Positions 14,018 to 21,809 of a DNA stretch of 44,466 nucleotides are shown piece after piece. The notes under the pieces are model-generated. The model was not told the origin of the DNA. It was given only the letters and a program-made list of their open reading frames with translations, and did not search any database. How positions within the stretch are numbered: the first letter of the stretch is position 1; every line of letters begins with the position of its first letter. The DNA is taken from contig DFEW01000066.1 in the NCBI GenBank assembly GCA_002369195.1, positions 1 to 44,466 on the forward strand. The letters run 5' to 3'. Position numbers and translations under genes: made by a program. This DNA is from Christensenella sp. UBA3792 (GTDB taxonomy: Bacteria; Bacillota; Clostridia; Christensenellales; CAG-138).

Positions 14018-15442
14018 ATGAAAAAACGATTATTTCTTGTTCTTATCGCATCCTTTCTGCTACTCTGTGCCTGTCAGCCGACGCCGGAGAATCCGATCGT
14101 GGTCGGAAAGGATCAAACCGCAATGATCGAAAAGGCGCAGGAGGACACCGTTTATATCTCGCCGGGACAGGAGCCGGAAACCGGAGCACGGGCGGTCAAC
14201 TGGTATGAACGGCTGGAGGTCCCGGAGAAGTACACCGCGTCGCTGAAAAGCGCAGGCGGACATCTCACCGTGGACGTGGACGCTTCGGTGCTTTTGCCGG
14301 ACGTGGAGCTGCCGGTTGTTCGGGTTTCTCCATATCTGTTCACCGACGAGGATGCGCATCGATTCGTGACGGCGCTTCTGGGCGACAATCCGCAATGCGT
14401 CGATCCGTGGGGCGAGGGCAACCGAACAAAGAAATCGTATGAAGCTGAGATCCTTCGGCTGAAGGATATGCTGGAGCATTGGAACGAGTATGGAAATTAC
14501 GTCTATGGTGAGAATTTCGGAACCAGAGAGAACTTCGAGAAGTACCTTCACGAGATGATGGCAAAGGCGGCGAACGCGCCGGAACGCCCGGAGACCTTTG
14601 CACCGAGCTACGAATGGCTCATTCCGCGCGTATGGACTTCGGAGGGTGAGCAGAAGACCGAGGACCGATATATGACGATACTGACGGTGAACGACGATGG
14701 CTCACAGTCGCGGCTGGATATCTCTCGCAATTCGGAATACGGCAGATGCGAGGTGCAGTTTCAAAGGGATGCGTTCGATGATGTCTATTATCCTGTCGAC
14801 AGGAAGTCTTGGCAAAACGAGCTTTCGATCGGAGAGCGGGACGCGCGTGATATTGCGGAATCGAAACTTGCCGCAATGGGACTCGACTGTCTCACATGCA
14901 CGTTTGCAAAACCGATCCGGATTTATCCGGGCGGTGCGAAGCTTGAGGGCAATCCGTACCACGCATGCTGGGCATTGGTGTATACGCCCGTTGTCAACGA
15001 AGCGGCGCTGACGTATACGGCGCAGACAATGACAGAGCCGAATGAGTATGCGCGTGCGTGGGAATATGAGTATTGTATCGTAATGGTGGACGAGAACGGC
15101 ATTGCCGGGTTGATTTATCGTAACCCATGTACGGTGGAGGAAATCAGCGTTCCGGCAGCGACGCTGCTGCCGTTCGGACAGATACGGGATATTTTTGAAA
15201 AAATGGTGATGATCGTTGACAACACCGCGGACACAAACAACTATGACGAACATTATCGGATCACATCGGTGCGGCTCGGACTTGCCAGCATACCGGAACA
15301 GAACAGCGACGGAGGCCTGCTTGTTCCCGCGTGGGATTTCATGGGGACGCGCGTGTATTCCGATTACGAATACGGTGAGGACGGGAGCGTTTCGCTGCTC
15401 ACGATCAACGCCGTCGACGGCAGCATCATCACCAGAGGGTGA
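14018..15442 (+). CDS. Lipoprotein paralogue 1 of the CQPTPE family, function unknown
   Basis: The 474-residue protein starts at ATG 14018 behind AAAGGAG. A Lys-Lys-Arg signal peptide ends in the lipobox LCAC, and the mature chain begins CQPTPENPIVVGKDQT, which is shared almost exactly with the third paralogue. A beta-rich segment (VDVDASVLLPDVELPVVRV) is followed by a charged helical stretch (about residues 145-190) and a long C-terminal domain ending in LLTINAVDGSIITRG. I recognise this as a clostridial lipoprotein family (possibly the one named DUF6034) with no known function. It is the first of three tandem genes with 23- and 15-bp gaps, hence an operon. Expected to be anchored on the outer membrane face and controlled by the neighbouring two-component system. 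Confidence 0.82.
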   Translation: MKKRLFLVLIASFLLLCACQPTPENPIVVGKDQTAMIEKAQEDTVYISPGQEPETGARAVNWYERLEVPEKYTASLKSAGGHLTVDVDASVLLPDVELPVVRVSPYLFTDEDAHRFVTALLGDNPQCVDPWGEGNRTKKSYEAEILRLKDMLEHWNEYGNYVYGENFGTRENFEKYLHEMMAKAANAPERPETFAPSYEWLIPRVWTSEGEQKTEDRYMTILTVNDDGSQSRLDISRNSEYGRCEVQFQRDAFDDVYYPVDRKSWQNELSIGERDARDIAESKLAAMGLDCLTCTFAKPIRIYPGGAKLEGNPYHACWALVYTPVVNEAALTYTAQTMTEPNEYARAWEYEYCIVMVDENGIAGLIYRNPCTVEEISVPAATLLPFGQIRDIFEKMVMIVDNTADTNNYDEHYRITSVRLGLASIPEQNSDGGLLVPAWDFMGTRVYSDYEYGEDGSVSLLTINAVDGSIITRG

Positions 15443-15465
15443 ACGGCGCAAATCGGAGGGAAACC

Positions 15466-17028
15466 ATGAAAAAGCATATTTGTATCATCCTGCTTGCATC
15501 CCTTTTGCTTCTCTGCGCCTGTCAGCCGACGCCGGAGAAAGAGATCGTGGTGCAGAAGGACTTCGACCACATGATTGAAAAGGCGAAGGAAACGCCGGTT
15601 TCGGATACCGTTGTGCTTGAGGACGGTACGCAGGAATCCGGCGTACCGGCGGCGACGCCGCAGAACACGGATGTTCCGCGCTATGTGCATATCACCGAAT
15701 CGTTTACTGGGCGGACGGACGCATTCAGGGTGGAGATCGACGCCGATGTGATCGTGCCGGACGGACCGCTGCCGATCGTTCGCGTCAAACCCGATGAATT
15801 CAACGCGGAGAAAGCGCAGCCGTACTTTGACGCCCTGTGCAGCGGCGAAGACTATTACCCGCGCGAGGAGCTGGAGACCAAGGAGAATCTCGAACGGCAG
15901 ATTGCCGAGATGCAGGCGGAGGTGGACGCGGGACTGCCCTCGATGGATCGCGACGGACTGTCCGAAAAGGACGTGCAAAAGGAAATCAAGTATTGGAAGT
16001 CGCAGATCAAGGAGCTTCAGGAGCGCTGGAAGGTCGCAAAGGACAAGCCGGAAAACCCGATGCGCGTTCTTGCGGACTACGATTGGAGCAAGGTGCCGTA
16101 CTACTATCCGCTGGGCGTCTGGACGACCGACGAACAGGCGCAGTTTACGTTCCGACTGGACGGCGAGCAGGAGGAGAACGGGCACAAGATCCGGTTCGTC
16201 CAAAGCTCCGTCCTGTTCGAGGATGCACGCAAGGAGCCAAAGACCAAGGCGCGGCATCAATTTGAGTATTACAGGGATGTAACCGGACAAACGACGATCC
16301 CGATCGGAACGAAGCTTACGAAAACGCCGCTTGAGGCACAGACCGAAGCCGAACAGCTAATCCAAAGGATCGGCGCAAAGGATATGGCGGTCGATCGCGT
16401 GTATCTGATGCGCGAATGCGTGCTGAACGAGGGAAACGAGGGCTATTGCATCAACTACTTGCTGCCGGAGGATTACGAGTATCAGTATCTCTATGAGGTG
16501 CGCTTCTGCCGCACGGTCAACGGCATCCCCGTGGTGAAGCCGAGCAACTTTGCGTCATCCTCAAACAACAGCGAGAACGGCGCCTATGCGCCGAGCTGGG
16601 AGTATGAGGAGTTGTATGTGCGCGTCAGCGGTGACGGCGTCTGCGAACTGTATCATCTGGCGCCGATCGAGACCGTGACGACGGTGGTGGAGGACGCGAC
16701 GCTGTTGCCGTTTTCCGATATTCTGGACATTGCAAAAAAGATGCTGCCGATTCTGCACGAGGAGGAGGTTCATGATCACGATCAGCTCGTGTACCGCATC
16801 GATCGCATCACGCTTTCATTGCAACGCGTCGCCGAGAAGGACAACCTCGAATACGGACTTTTGGTGCCGACGTGGAACTTCTGGGGCGTAGACCTTCGCA
16901 CCGGTGAGGACGGTGTGCCGCACACGTACCTTTGCGGCGTCTTCAGCGCCGGAACCTGCGGCTATCTGCCCTTGCTGAGTATCAATGCGATCGACGGTTC
17001 TGTCATCGACCCGATGCTCGGGTATTGA
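15466..17028 (+). CDS. Lipoprotein paralogue 2 of the CQPTPE family, function unknown
   Basis: The start ATG 15466 follows CGGAGGG; nine codons of in-frame extension upstream lack a ribosome site. The 520-residue product has the same signal peptide and lipobox LCAC, and its mature chain begins CQPTPEKEIVVQKD. Shared family features are VEIDADVIVPDGPLPIVRV (about residue 95), a predicted coiled coil longer than in its siblings (about residues 135-195, rich in Glu, Lys and Gln), and the C-terminal signature LLSINAIDGSVIDPMLGY. The sequence outside these anchors has diverged strongly from copies 1 and 3, so the copies probably do related but not identical jobs. Middle gene of the operon. Confidence 0.82.
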   Translation: MKKHICIILLASLLLLCACQPTPEKEIVVQKDFDHMIEKAKETPVSDTVVLEDGTQESGVPAATPQNTDVPRYVHITESFTGRTDAFRVEIDADVIVPDGPLPIVRVKPDEFNAEKAQPYFDALCSGEDYYPREELETKENLERQIAEMQAEVDAGLPSMDRDGLSEKDVQKEIKYWKSQIKELQERWKVAKDKPENPMRVLADYDWSKVPYYYPLGVWTTDEQAQFTFRLDGEQEENGHKIRFVQSSVLFEDARKEPKTKARHQFEYYRDVTGQTTIPIGTKLTKTPLEAQTEAEQLIQRIGAKDMAVDRVYLMRECVLNEGNEGYCINYLLPEDYEYQYLYEVRFCRTVNGIPVVKPSNFASSSNNSENGAYAPSWEYEELYVRVSGDGVCELYHLAPIETVTTVVEDATLLPFSDILDIAKKMLPILHEEEVHDHDQLVYRIDRITLSLQRVAEKDNLEYGLLVPTWNFWGVDLRTGEDGVPHTYLCGVFSAGTCGYLPLLSINAIDGSVIDPMLGY

Positions 17029-17043
17029 AGGGAGGACACGCAT

Positions 17044-18525
17044 ATGAAAAAGAACCTATTCATCATCCTGCTTGCGTCTCTTCTGCTTCTCTGCGCCTGT
17101 CAGCCGACGCCGGAGAATCCGATCGTAGTCGGGAAGGATCAGACGGAAATGCTCAATAAAGCAAAGGAAACGCTCGCACCGGAAAAACTGGAACAAAGCT
17201 TGCGGGAACGGCTGAACGTCCCGGATCGGTATACATATTCTTACCACAAAGGCGACTTGACGATCGACGCGGATGCGGAGATCGTGGTGCCGGATGGAGA
17301 ACTTCCGATCGTCCGCGTGTTTCCGAAGGAGTTCGATCAGGCGACCGTGACAAAGCTTTGGAACGTGCTGATTGGCGACACGCCGATGCAGATTCAGCAG
17401 GAAGGAATGACGAAAGCCGAGATCGCGGAGGAACTCGAAGCGATGCTCGCCGCGCTCGACGCAAACGAGCCGCAGGCGTTCGGATTTGAAACCGTCGAGC
17501 AATTGGAGAAGCGGATCACCCTGTATCAGAAAAAGTATAACGAGGCGCCGGATGTTTTGAACGGCGAACCTGCGGACGGCGTGCTGTATGCGGAATCGGA
17601 GTATGATAACAGCGGCAACGTCACAGCGTCGCATACTTGCATTCGCGCGCAATCCAAAGAGGCGGGCATCCGTTTCATTGTGAGCAACGGATATGACAAC
17701 GATGCGCCGGTCAAAACAATCCTGTATGACGATATCGGCAGGGAGATCGGCTATTCCGTTCGCAGCGTCGAGCGCAAATCGTCCTTCGTGTTCATAAAGG
17801 ACAACGATCCGCATGTCGGCTGCTATGTGTGGGATGACGAACTGCGGCCTTCGGACGGCATTCCCGAAAAAGCCGCGCATTCGATCGGCATCCTTCCGCA
17901 AAAGGCGTGGGATGCGGCGCAAAAGCTGTTGGAGGATATGGACCTTTCCGACGCGTACCGACCGCAGCGCATCTTTTTGATCACAGACGTCGGTCCGGAT
18001 AATATCCCGCGCGAGTACGCATACCGCATCGTTTGCACGCATGTTGTAAACGGTGCGCAGACGCTGATGATCGGCAATGCCGACGACGAGGGGGCGGATG
18101 ACCCATTTGTGCCGTCGTGGCAGTTTGAACGGTTTTATATCGACGTCGGCGATGACGGCGTATACTGCATACAGCATGAAACACCGCTTGCCGTCGGCGA
18201 AACGATATCGGCACAGACGAACCTATTGCCTTTTTCGGAGATACAGGCGATCATCAAAAAGATGCTGCCGATCATGTACGAGAACGAAACGGACGATTAC
18301 GACGGAAAGTCATTTGAGAAGCACATCGACCGCGTGGAACTCGGTCTTTGGCGCGTGCGCGAACAGGACCGGATCGACCGCGGACTGCTGGTTCCCGTTT
18401 GGGCGATTTATGCCATTACCGCGGAAATCGATTCGTACATCAACTTTGCATGGAGAAGCTATGAACCGATCCTGCTGATCAACGCGGTCGACGGCAGCGT
18501 CATCGATCCACAGAACGGGTATTGA
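17044..18525 (+). CDS. Lipoprotein paralogue 3 of the CQPTPE family, function unknown
   Basis: The 493-residue protein starts at 17044 behind GGGAGGAC. Its signal peptide and first mature residues (CQPTPENPIVVGKDQT) match copy 1 almost base for base, while the remainder is much less similar. It has the family segments IDADAEIVVPDGELPIVRV, a Glu/Lys-rich helical region (about residues 120-170) and the ending LLINAVDGSVIDPQNGY. It closes the operon, and a strong terminator lies just after it. The role is unknown; the shared N-terminus is probably a membrane-proximal tether and the shared C-terminal strand part of the folded core. Confidence 0.82.
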   Translation: MKKNLFIILLASLLLLCACQPTPENPIVVGKDQTEMLNKAKETLAPEKLEQSLRERLNVPDRYTYSYHKGDLTIDADAEIVVPDGELPIVRVFPKEFDQATVTKLWNVLIGDTPMQIQQEGMTKAEIAEELEAMLAALDANEPQAFGFETVEQLEKRITLYQKKYNEAPDVLNGEPADGVLYAESEYDNSGNVTASHTCIRAQSKEAGIRFIVSNGYDNDAPVKTILYDDIGREIGYSVRSVERKSSFVFIKDNDPHVGCYVWDDELRPSDGIPEKAAHSIGILPQKAWDAAQKLLEDMDLSDAYRPQRIFLITDVGPDNIPREYAYRIVCTHVVNGAQTLMIGNADDEGADDPFVPSWQFERFYIDVGDDGVYCIQHETPLAVGETISAQTNLLPFSEIQAIIKKMLPIMYENETDDYDGKSFEKHIDRVELGLWRVREQDRIDRGLLVPVWAIYAITAEIDSYINFAWRSYEPILLINAVDGSVIDPQNGY

Positions 18526-18549
18526 CCGGAACGTGGGATATTGAAACGA

Positions 18550-18575
18550 AACCGGAGGGGAAGCCCTCCGGTTTT
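18550..18575. terminator. Terminator between the lipoprotein operon and the convergent ABC operon
   Basis: A 10-bp stem (18550-18559 with 18564-18573, ACCGGAGGG core) is followed by TTTTG on the plus strand. It lies between two convergent operons; the minus-strand tail is only weakly T-rich. Confidence 0.8.
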
Positions 18576-18577
18576 GC

Positions 18578-19375
18578 TTATGTGCGGACCTTCTTTTCGA
18601 GAAACGCGACGGCGTAGTACATCAGCGCGGCGAGCACGCAGAGGATCGCGACCGACGCCATGACAAGATCGAGCTTAAACACCTGCCCACCGTAGACGAT
18701 CAGGTATCCGAGACCGGCCTTCGAAACGAGGTATTCGCCGACGATGACGCCGACCCAGCTCATGCCGACCGAAATCTTCAGCGCCGAGATCAGGTCCGGC
18801 ACGCCCGCGGGCAGAACGACCTTCGTAAAGATCTGCAGCTTCGTTGCGCCGAGCGTGCGCATCAGAAGCTGCTTTTCGTCGGTGGCCGCCGAGAACCCGT
18901 TCAGCACCGTGACCGTCGTCACCACGAGCGAAACGAGGATGCCCATCACGACGATCGACGCCATGCCGGCGCCGATCCAAACGATCAGCACGGGACCGAG
19001 GGCGATCTTCGGCAGCGCGTTCAGCACGACAAGGTACGGATCGAGGATGCGGTTGAGCTTCGGAAGCCACCAAAGCAGCACCGCAAACAGAGCGCCGAGC
19101 ACGGTGCCGAGCAAAAAACCGAGCACGGTTTCGAGAAGCGTCGTTCCGATATGCAGCCACAGAGAGCCGTCCGCGGAGAGCCGCGCGACGGTGGCGAACA
19201 CGCGCGAGGGGGAGGAGAGGATAAACGGATCGAACCAGTTGAGGTCCGCGCCGACTTCCCAAATGAGCAGAACGGCAAGCAGAATGCCGATCTGGGAGAG
19301 GCGGATGCAATGCGCATCGCGGCGGAGCGATCGAAGATAGCGCGCATGCGCGTCGGAAACGGGATGCTGTTTCAT
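18578..19375 (-). CDS. ABC transporter permease, SsuC/TauC type
   Basis: The 265-residue membrane protein has about six transmembrane helices and the binding-protein-dependent permease motif that docks with the ATPase, visible as MRTLGATKLQIFTKVVLPAGVPDLISALKI (given here as the region about residues 170-200). FDPFILSSPSRVF near the N-terminus and the ending are typical of importers of the nitrate/sulfonate/taurine class. The start ATG 19375 overlaps the stop of the ATPase gene by four bases (ATGA), so translation is coupled. No substrate-binding protein gene lies nearby, so the substrate cannot be told; sulfonates, thiamine precursors or similar small anions are the family's range. Confidence 0.87.
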   Translation of the reverse strand: MKQHPVSDAHARYLRSLRRDAHCIRLSQIGILLAVLLIWEVGADLNWFDPFILSSPSRVFATVARLSADGSLWLHIGTTLLETVLGFLLGTVLGALFAVLLWWLPKLNRILDPYLVVLNALPKIALGPVLIVWIGAGMASIVVMGILVSLVVTTVTVLNGFSAATDEKQLLMRTLGATKLQIFTKVVLPAGVPDLISALKISVGMSWVGVIVGEYLVSKAGLGYLIVYGGQVFKLDLVMASVAILCVLAALMYYAVAFLEKKVRT

Positions 19376-20118
19376 GCCTGCAGTTCCTCCCATATGCGGT
19401 CAAAGTAATCGTGAAACGTCGCCTGTCTGCGCCGTTCGAGCGGCGGCATCGCCGCGGGAAAGCCGATCGGGATATCCGCCTTGCACGTTGCGGGACGCGC
19501 GGTAAACACCGCCACGCGATCCGCCATCGAAACCGCCTCCGAAATGTCGTGTGTGACGAGGATCGCGCTTTTGTGCTCCCTTCGGATGATTCGGTAGACC
19601 TCGTCGGACAGATTCAGCCGCGTCTGATAATCGAGCGCGGAGAACGGCTCATCGAGCAGCAGAAGGTCCGGCTCCAGCGCGAGCGTGCGGATCAGCGCAA
19701 CCTTTTGGCGCATCCCGCCGGACAGCTGGTTCGGCTTATAGGTTTTGAATTCGGAAAGGCCATAGGTATCGAGCAGCTGCAGCGCGTTTTTGCGGCTCTG
19801 TTCGGTCAGCCGGTGCTGCACCTCCAGACCGAGCAGCACGTTCTTTTCGACGGTTCTGTGATCCAGCAGGTGGTCGCGCTGCAGCATGTATCCCATGCGC
19901 AGTCCCGGCTTTTGCACGCGGACTGTACCGCCGCTTTGCGGGATGAGTCCCATGATCAGCGAGAGCACACTCGTCTTGCCGCAGCCGGAGGGACCGACGA
20001 TCGCTAAAAACTCACCTTCGCGGACGGTCAGATTCAGATCTTGTATGGCAACGGTTTCGCCCTCGACCGTCTGATAGGCGAGCGAAACGTCGGATAGCGT
20101 CAACAGTTCGGATTGCAT
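19372..20118 (-). CDS. ABC transporter ATP-binding protein, SsuB/TauB type
   Basis: The 248-residue ATPase has all the expected motifs: Walker A GPSGCGKTS (residues 42-50), the Q loop in MLQRDHLL, the signature LSGGMRQK, Walker B LLLLDEPFSALD and the switch His in LVTHDISEA. The C-terminal extension FDRIWEELQA is common in this subfamily. I prefer ATG 20118, ten bases after AAGGAG; a GTG at 20124 in the same frame is only four bases away and would add two residues. First gene of a two-gene operon, overlapping the permease gene by four bases. It powers uptake of an unknown substrate. Confidence 0.88.
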   Translation of the reverse strand: MQSELLTLSDVSLAYQTVEGETVAIQDLNLTVREGEFLAIVGPSGCGKTSVLSLIMGLIPQSGGTVRVQKPGLRMGYMLQRDHLLDHRTVEKNVLLGLEVQHRLTEQSRKNALQLLDTYGLSEFKTYKPNQLSGGMRQKVALIRTLALEPDLLLLDEPFSALDYQTRLNLSDEVYRIIRREHKSAILVTHDISEAVSMADRVAVFTARPATCKADIPIGFPAAMPPLERRRQATFHDYFDRIWEELQA

Positions 20119-20142
20119 TTGCACCGATCTCCTTATTTTGCT

Positions 20143-20153
20143 GATACGGTATC
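20143..20153. promoter_or_regulatory. Short palindrome upstream of the ABC operon
   Basis: GATAC-G-GTATC is a perfect 5-bp inverted repeat with one central base, 25 bases before the ATPase start. It could be an operator, but no repeat of it was found and no clear promoter overlaps it. Confidence 0.25.
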
Positions 20154-20233
20154 GTATTCCGATTTCTTTCGCGGTGTTCCGTCACCGATCGCGGATGCAG
20201 CGCGTATGATAGAGCAAAGGAAGGGAGGTTTCT

Positions 20234-20401
20234 ATGCGCAGTTCCTGTCAACGAAAAAAACGGGCGCGTCGTCTGCTGCTCGTTGCGTGCGGCGCTGCTG
20301 TGCTCGCCGTGCTGTTCTATTGCGTGCCGTGGTGGGTGTTCCTGATCGTCGGCATCGTCTCTCTGCTGCTTGCGCTCTACCGGTTTCTGTCCGACGTCTG
20401 A
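20234..20401 (+). CDS. Small membrane protein of 55 residues
   Basis: A short reading frame starts at ATG 20234, five bases after GGGAGG, and ends with TGA at 20399-20401. The peptide begins with a strongly basic stretch (CQRKKRARR) and then has two hydrophobic segments, LLLVACGAAVLAVLFYCVPW and a second one ending LLLALYRFL, so it should be a two-helix or hairpin membrane protein with its basic end inside. A TATGAT -10 candidate lies at 20205-20210. Similar small proteins precede cell-shape genes in some Clostridia as far as I recall, but I cannot assign a function. The ribosome site and amino-acid composition support a real gene. Confidence 0.6.
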   Translation: MRSSCQRKKRARRLLLVACGAAVLAVLFYCVPWWVFLIVGIVSLLLALYRFLSDV

Positions 20402-20442
20402 CCGAGAATTAACCGATTGTTCACCTTCGGGACACGAATGCT

Positions 20443-20452
20443 GTGGTATACT
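20443..20452 (+). promoter_or_regulatory. Extended -10 promoter of mreC
   Basis: TGG-TATACT (TATACT at 20447-20452) is an extended -10 element 29 bases before the mreC start. No strong -35 was found, which extended -10 promoters can do without. Confidence 0.5.
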
Positions 20453-20481
20453 GTATCCGTATAGGTATATCGGAGGCAAAG

Positions 20482-21321
20482 ATGCGCAAGCTTTGGAAGA
20501 ACAGACCCCTTTTGATCGCATGGATCGCGATCGTACTGCTGATCGTGCTCGCCGCGTTCACGGCATTCGCCCGCGGTACGGCGCCGGTCGACGGTCTGTT
20601 CCGCAACGCGTCCGCACCGGTGATCGAAGCGCTGCATCGCGCGCAGACGCAGGTGCAGGCGTTCTTCGTGCGCGTGTTTGATCCGTCCGGTGTTCAGGCG
20701 GAGAACGATCGCCTGAAGACGCAGGTGCTCGAACAGCAGCAGCAGCTTGCGCTGCTCGACGAAACGGAGCGCGAGAACGCGCGCCTGACGGAGCTCTTAA
20801 ACTTCGTGCAGGCGAATCCGAACATGCGCTACGTCAGCGCATCCGTGATCGGCAGAGACAGCAATCCGTATCTCGATACGGTCATGCTGAACGCGGGTAC
20901 GCGCAGCGGCGTAACCGAGAAGATGGCGGTTCTGACCGCGGACGGCATCGTCGGACGCGTGTCGGAGGTCGGTCCCAACTGGTGCCGCGTGCGGACGATG
21001 TGCAACGACGAAATGCGCATCAGCGTTATGGTGCAGCGCACGCGCGACGAAGGCATGCTCGGCGGACTGTACGAGGAGGACGGCATCCTGATCGGTTTGA
21101 AGCTCTATTATCTGCCGAACAATGCGGACATTCAAGTGGGCGACGTCATCCGGACAAGCGGCATCGGCGGGTTCTTCCCGAAGGGACTGTATGCCGGAAC
21201 GGTGCTCTCGGTTAACGAGGACGGCAAGGGCAATTACGATGCGATCGTGTCGCTCGACGTGGACTTTCTGCACTTCGAGAACGCGCTGGTCGTCGTCGGC
21301 ACGGATGAGGCGGTCGAATGA
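20482..21321 (+). CDS. mreC: Rod-shape-determining protein MreC
   Basis: ATG 20482 follows CGGAGG by five bases; an earlier in-frame ATG overlaps the promoter. The 279-residue product has one N-terminal transmembrane helix (about 10-30), a coiled coil (about 65-105, NDRLKTQVLEQQQQLALLDE) and the two beta-barrel lobes of MreC (VSASVIGRDSNPYLDTVML, ADGIVGRVSEVG, GDVIRTSGIGGFFPKGLYAG). MreC links the cytoplasmic MreB system to PBP2 and RodA in lateral wall synthesis and acts on the outer side of the membrane. The last four bases overlap mreD. No mreB is in the window. Confidence 0.92.
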   Translation: MRKLWKNRPLLIAWIAIVLLIVLAAFTAFARGTAPVDGLFRNASAPVIEALHRAQTQVQAFFVRVFDPSGVQAENDRLKTQVLEQQQQLALLDETERENARLTELLNFVQANPNMRYVSASVIGRDSNPYLDTVMLNAGTRSGVTEKMAVLTADGIVGRVSEVGPNWCRVRTMCNDEMRISVMVQRTRDEGMLGGLYEEDGILIGLKLYYLPNNADIQVGDVIRTSGIGGFFPKGLYAGTVLSVNEDGKGNYDAIVSLDVDFLHFENALVVVGTDEAVE

Positions 21322-21809
21322 AGCGGCTTTGGGTGATGATTCCGGTCGCGGCGATCGCGATTCTTTTGGACAGCTTCCTGCTGCCGAACCTTTCGCACAA
21401 CGGCATTCGTCCGCTGTTTGTGCTTGCGGCGGCGCTCGGCGCGGCTGCTTCGACCAAGGTGCAGGACGGCATCGTGATCGCGCTGATCGGCGGACTTTTG
21501 ACCGACCTGTTTGCCAATCCGTATCTCGGTCTGTCCGCGGCGGCATATCTGGTCGCCGTCGTGATTCTGTACGGCTTTATTCGCAAAAATCGTCCGAAGC
21601 TTTTGATGCTGCTCGTGTTCGCGCTTGTTGCGTGCACGGCGTCGGAAGCGATGATTCTCGGTTTTTCTTTGATTCTCGGCGCAAGGTTCTCGATTCTGAA
21701 CCGCCTTCTGACGGCAACGCTGCCTTCGCTGATCCTTGAAGCGCTGCTCGTGCTCCCGCTTGCGGCAATTCTGAAGCCCGCGGGGAAAGGGACGTTTGAT
21801 CGCAGATGA
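21318..21809 (+). CDS. mreD: Rod-shape-determining protein MreD
   Basis: The 163-residue, highly hydrophobic protein has about five membrane helices and the MreD-like segment GIVIALIGGLLTDLFANPYLGLSAAAYL. Its start overlaps the mreC stop (ATGA) and its stop overlaps the PBP2 start (ATGA), so the three genes are translationally coupled. MreD is the membrane component of the elongasome. Size and position fit the family, and the sequence is otherwise poorly conserved, as is usual for MreD. Confidence 0.88.
   Translation: MKRLWVMIPVAAIAILLDSFLLPNLSHNGIRPLFVLAAALGAAASTKVQDGIVIALIGGLLTDLFANPYLGLSAAAYLVAVVILYGFIRKNRPKLLMLLVFALVACTASEAMILGFSLILGARFSILNRLLTATLPSLILEALLVLPLAAILKPAGKGTFDRR

Noticed and set aside
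14018..18525. The lipoprotein triplet as a CRISPR or phage feature
   Set aside because: The repetition is at gene scale with coding sense and signal peptides; there are no short regularly spaced repeats.
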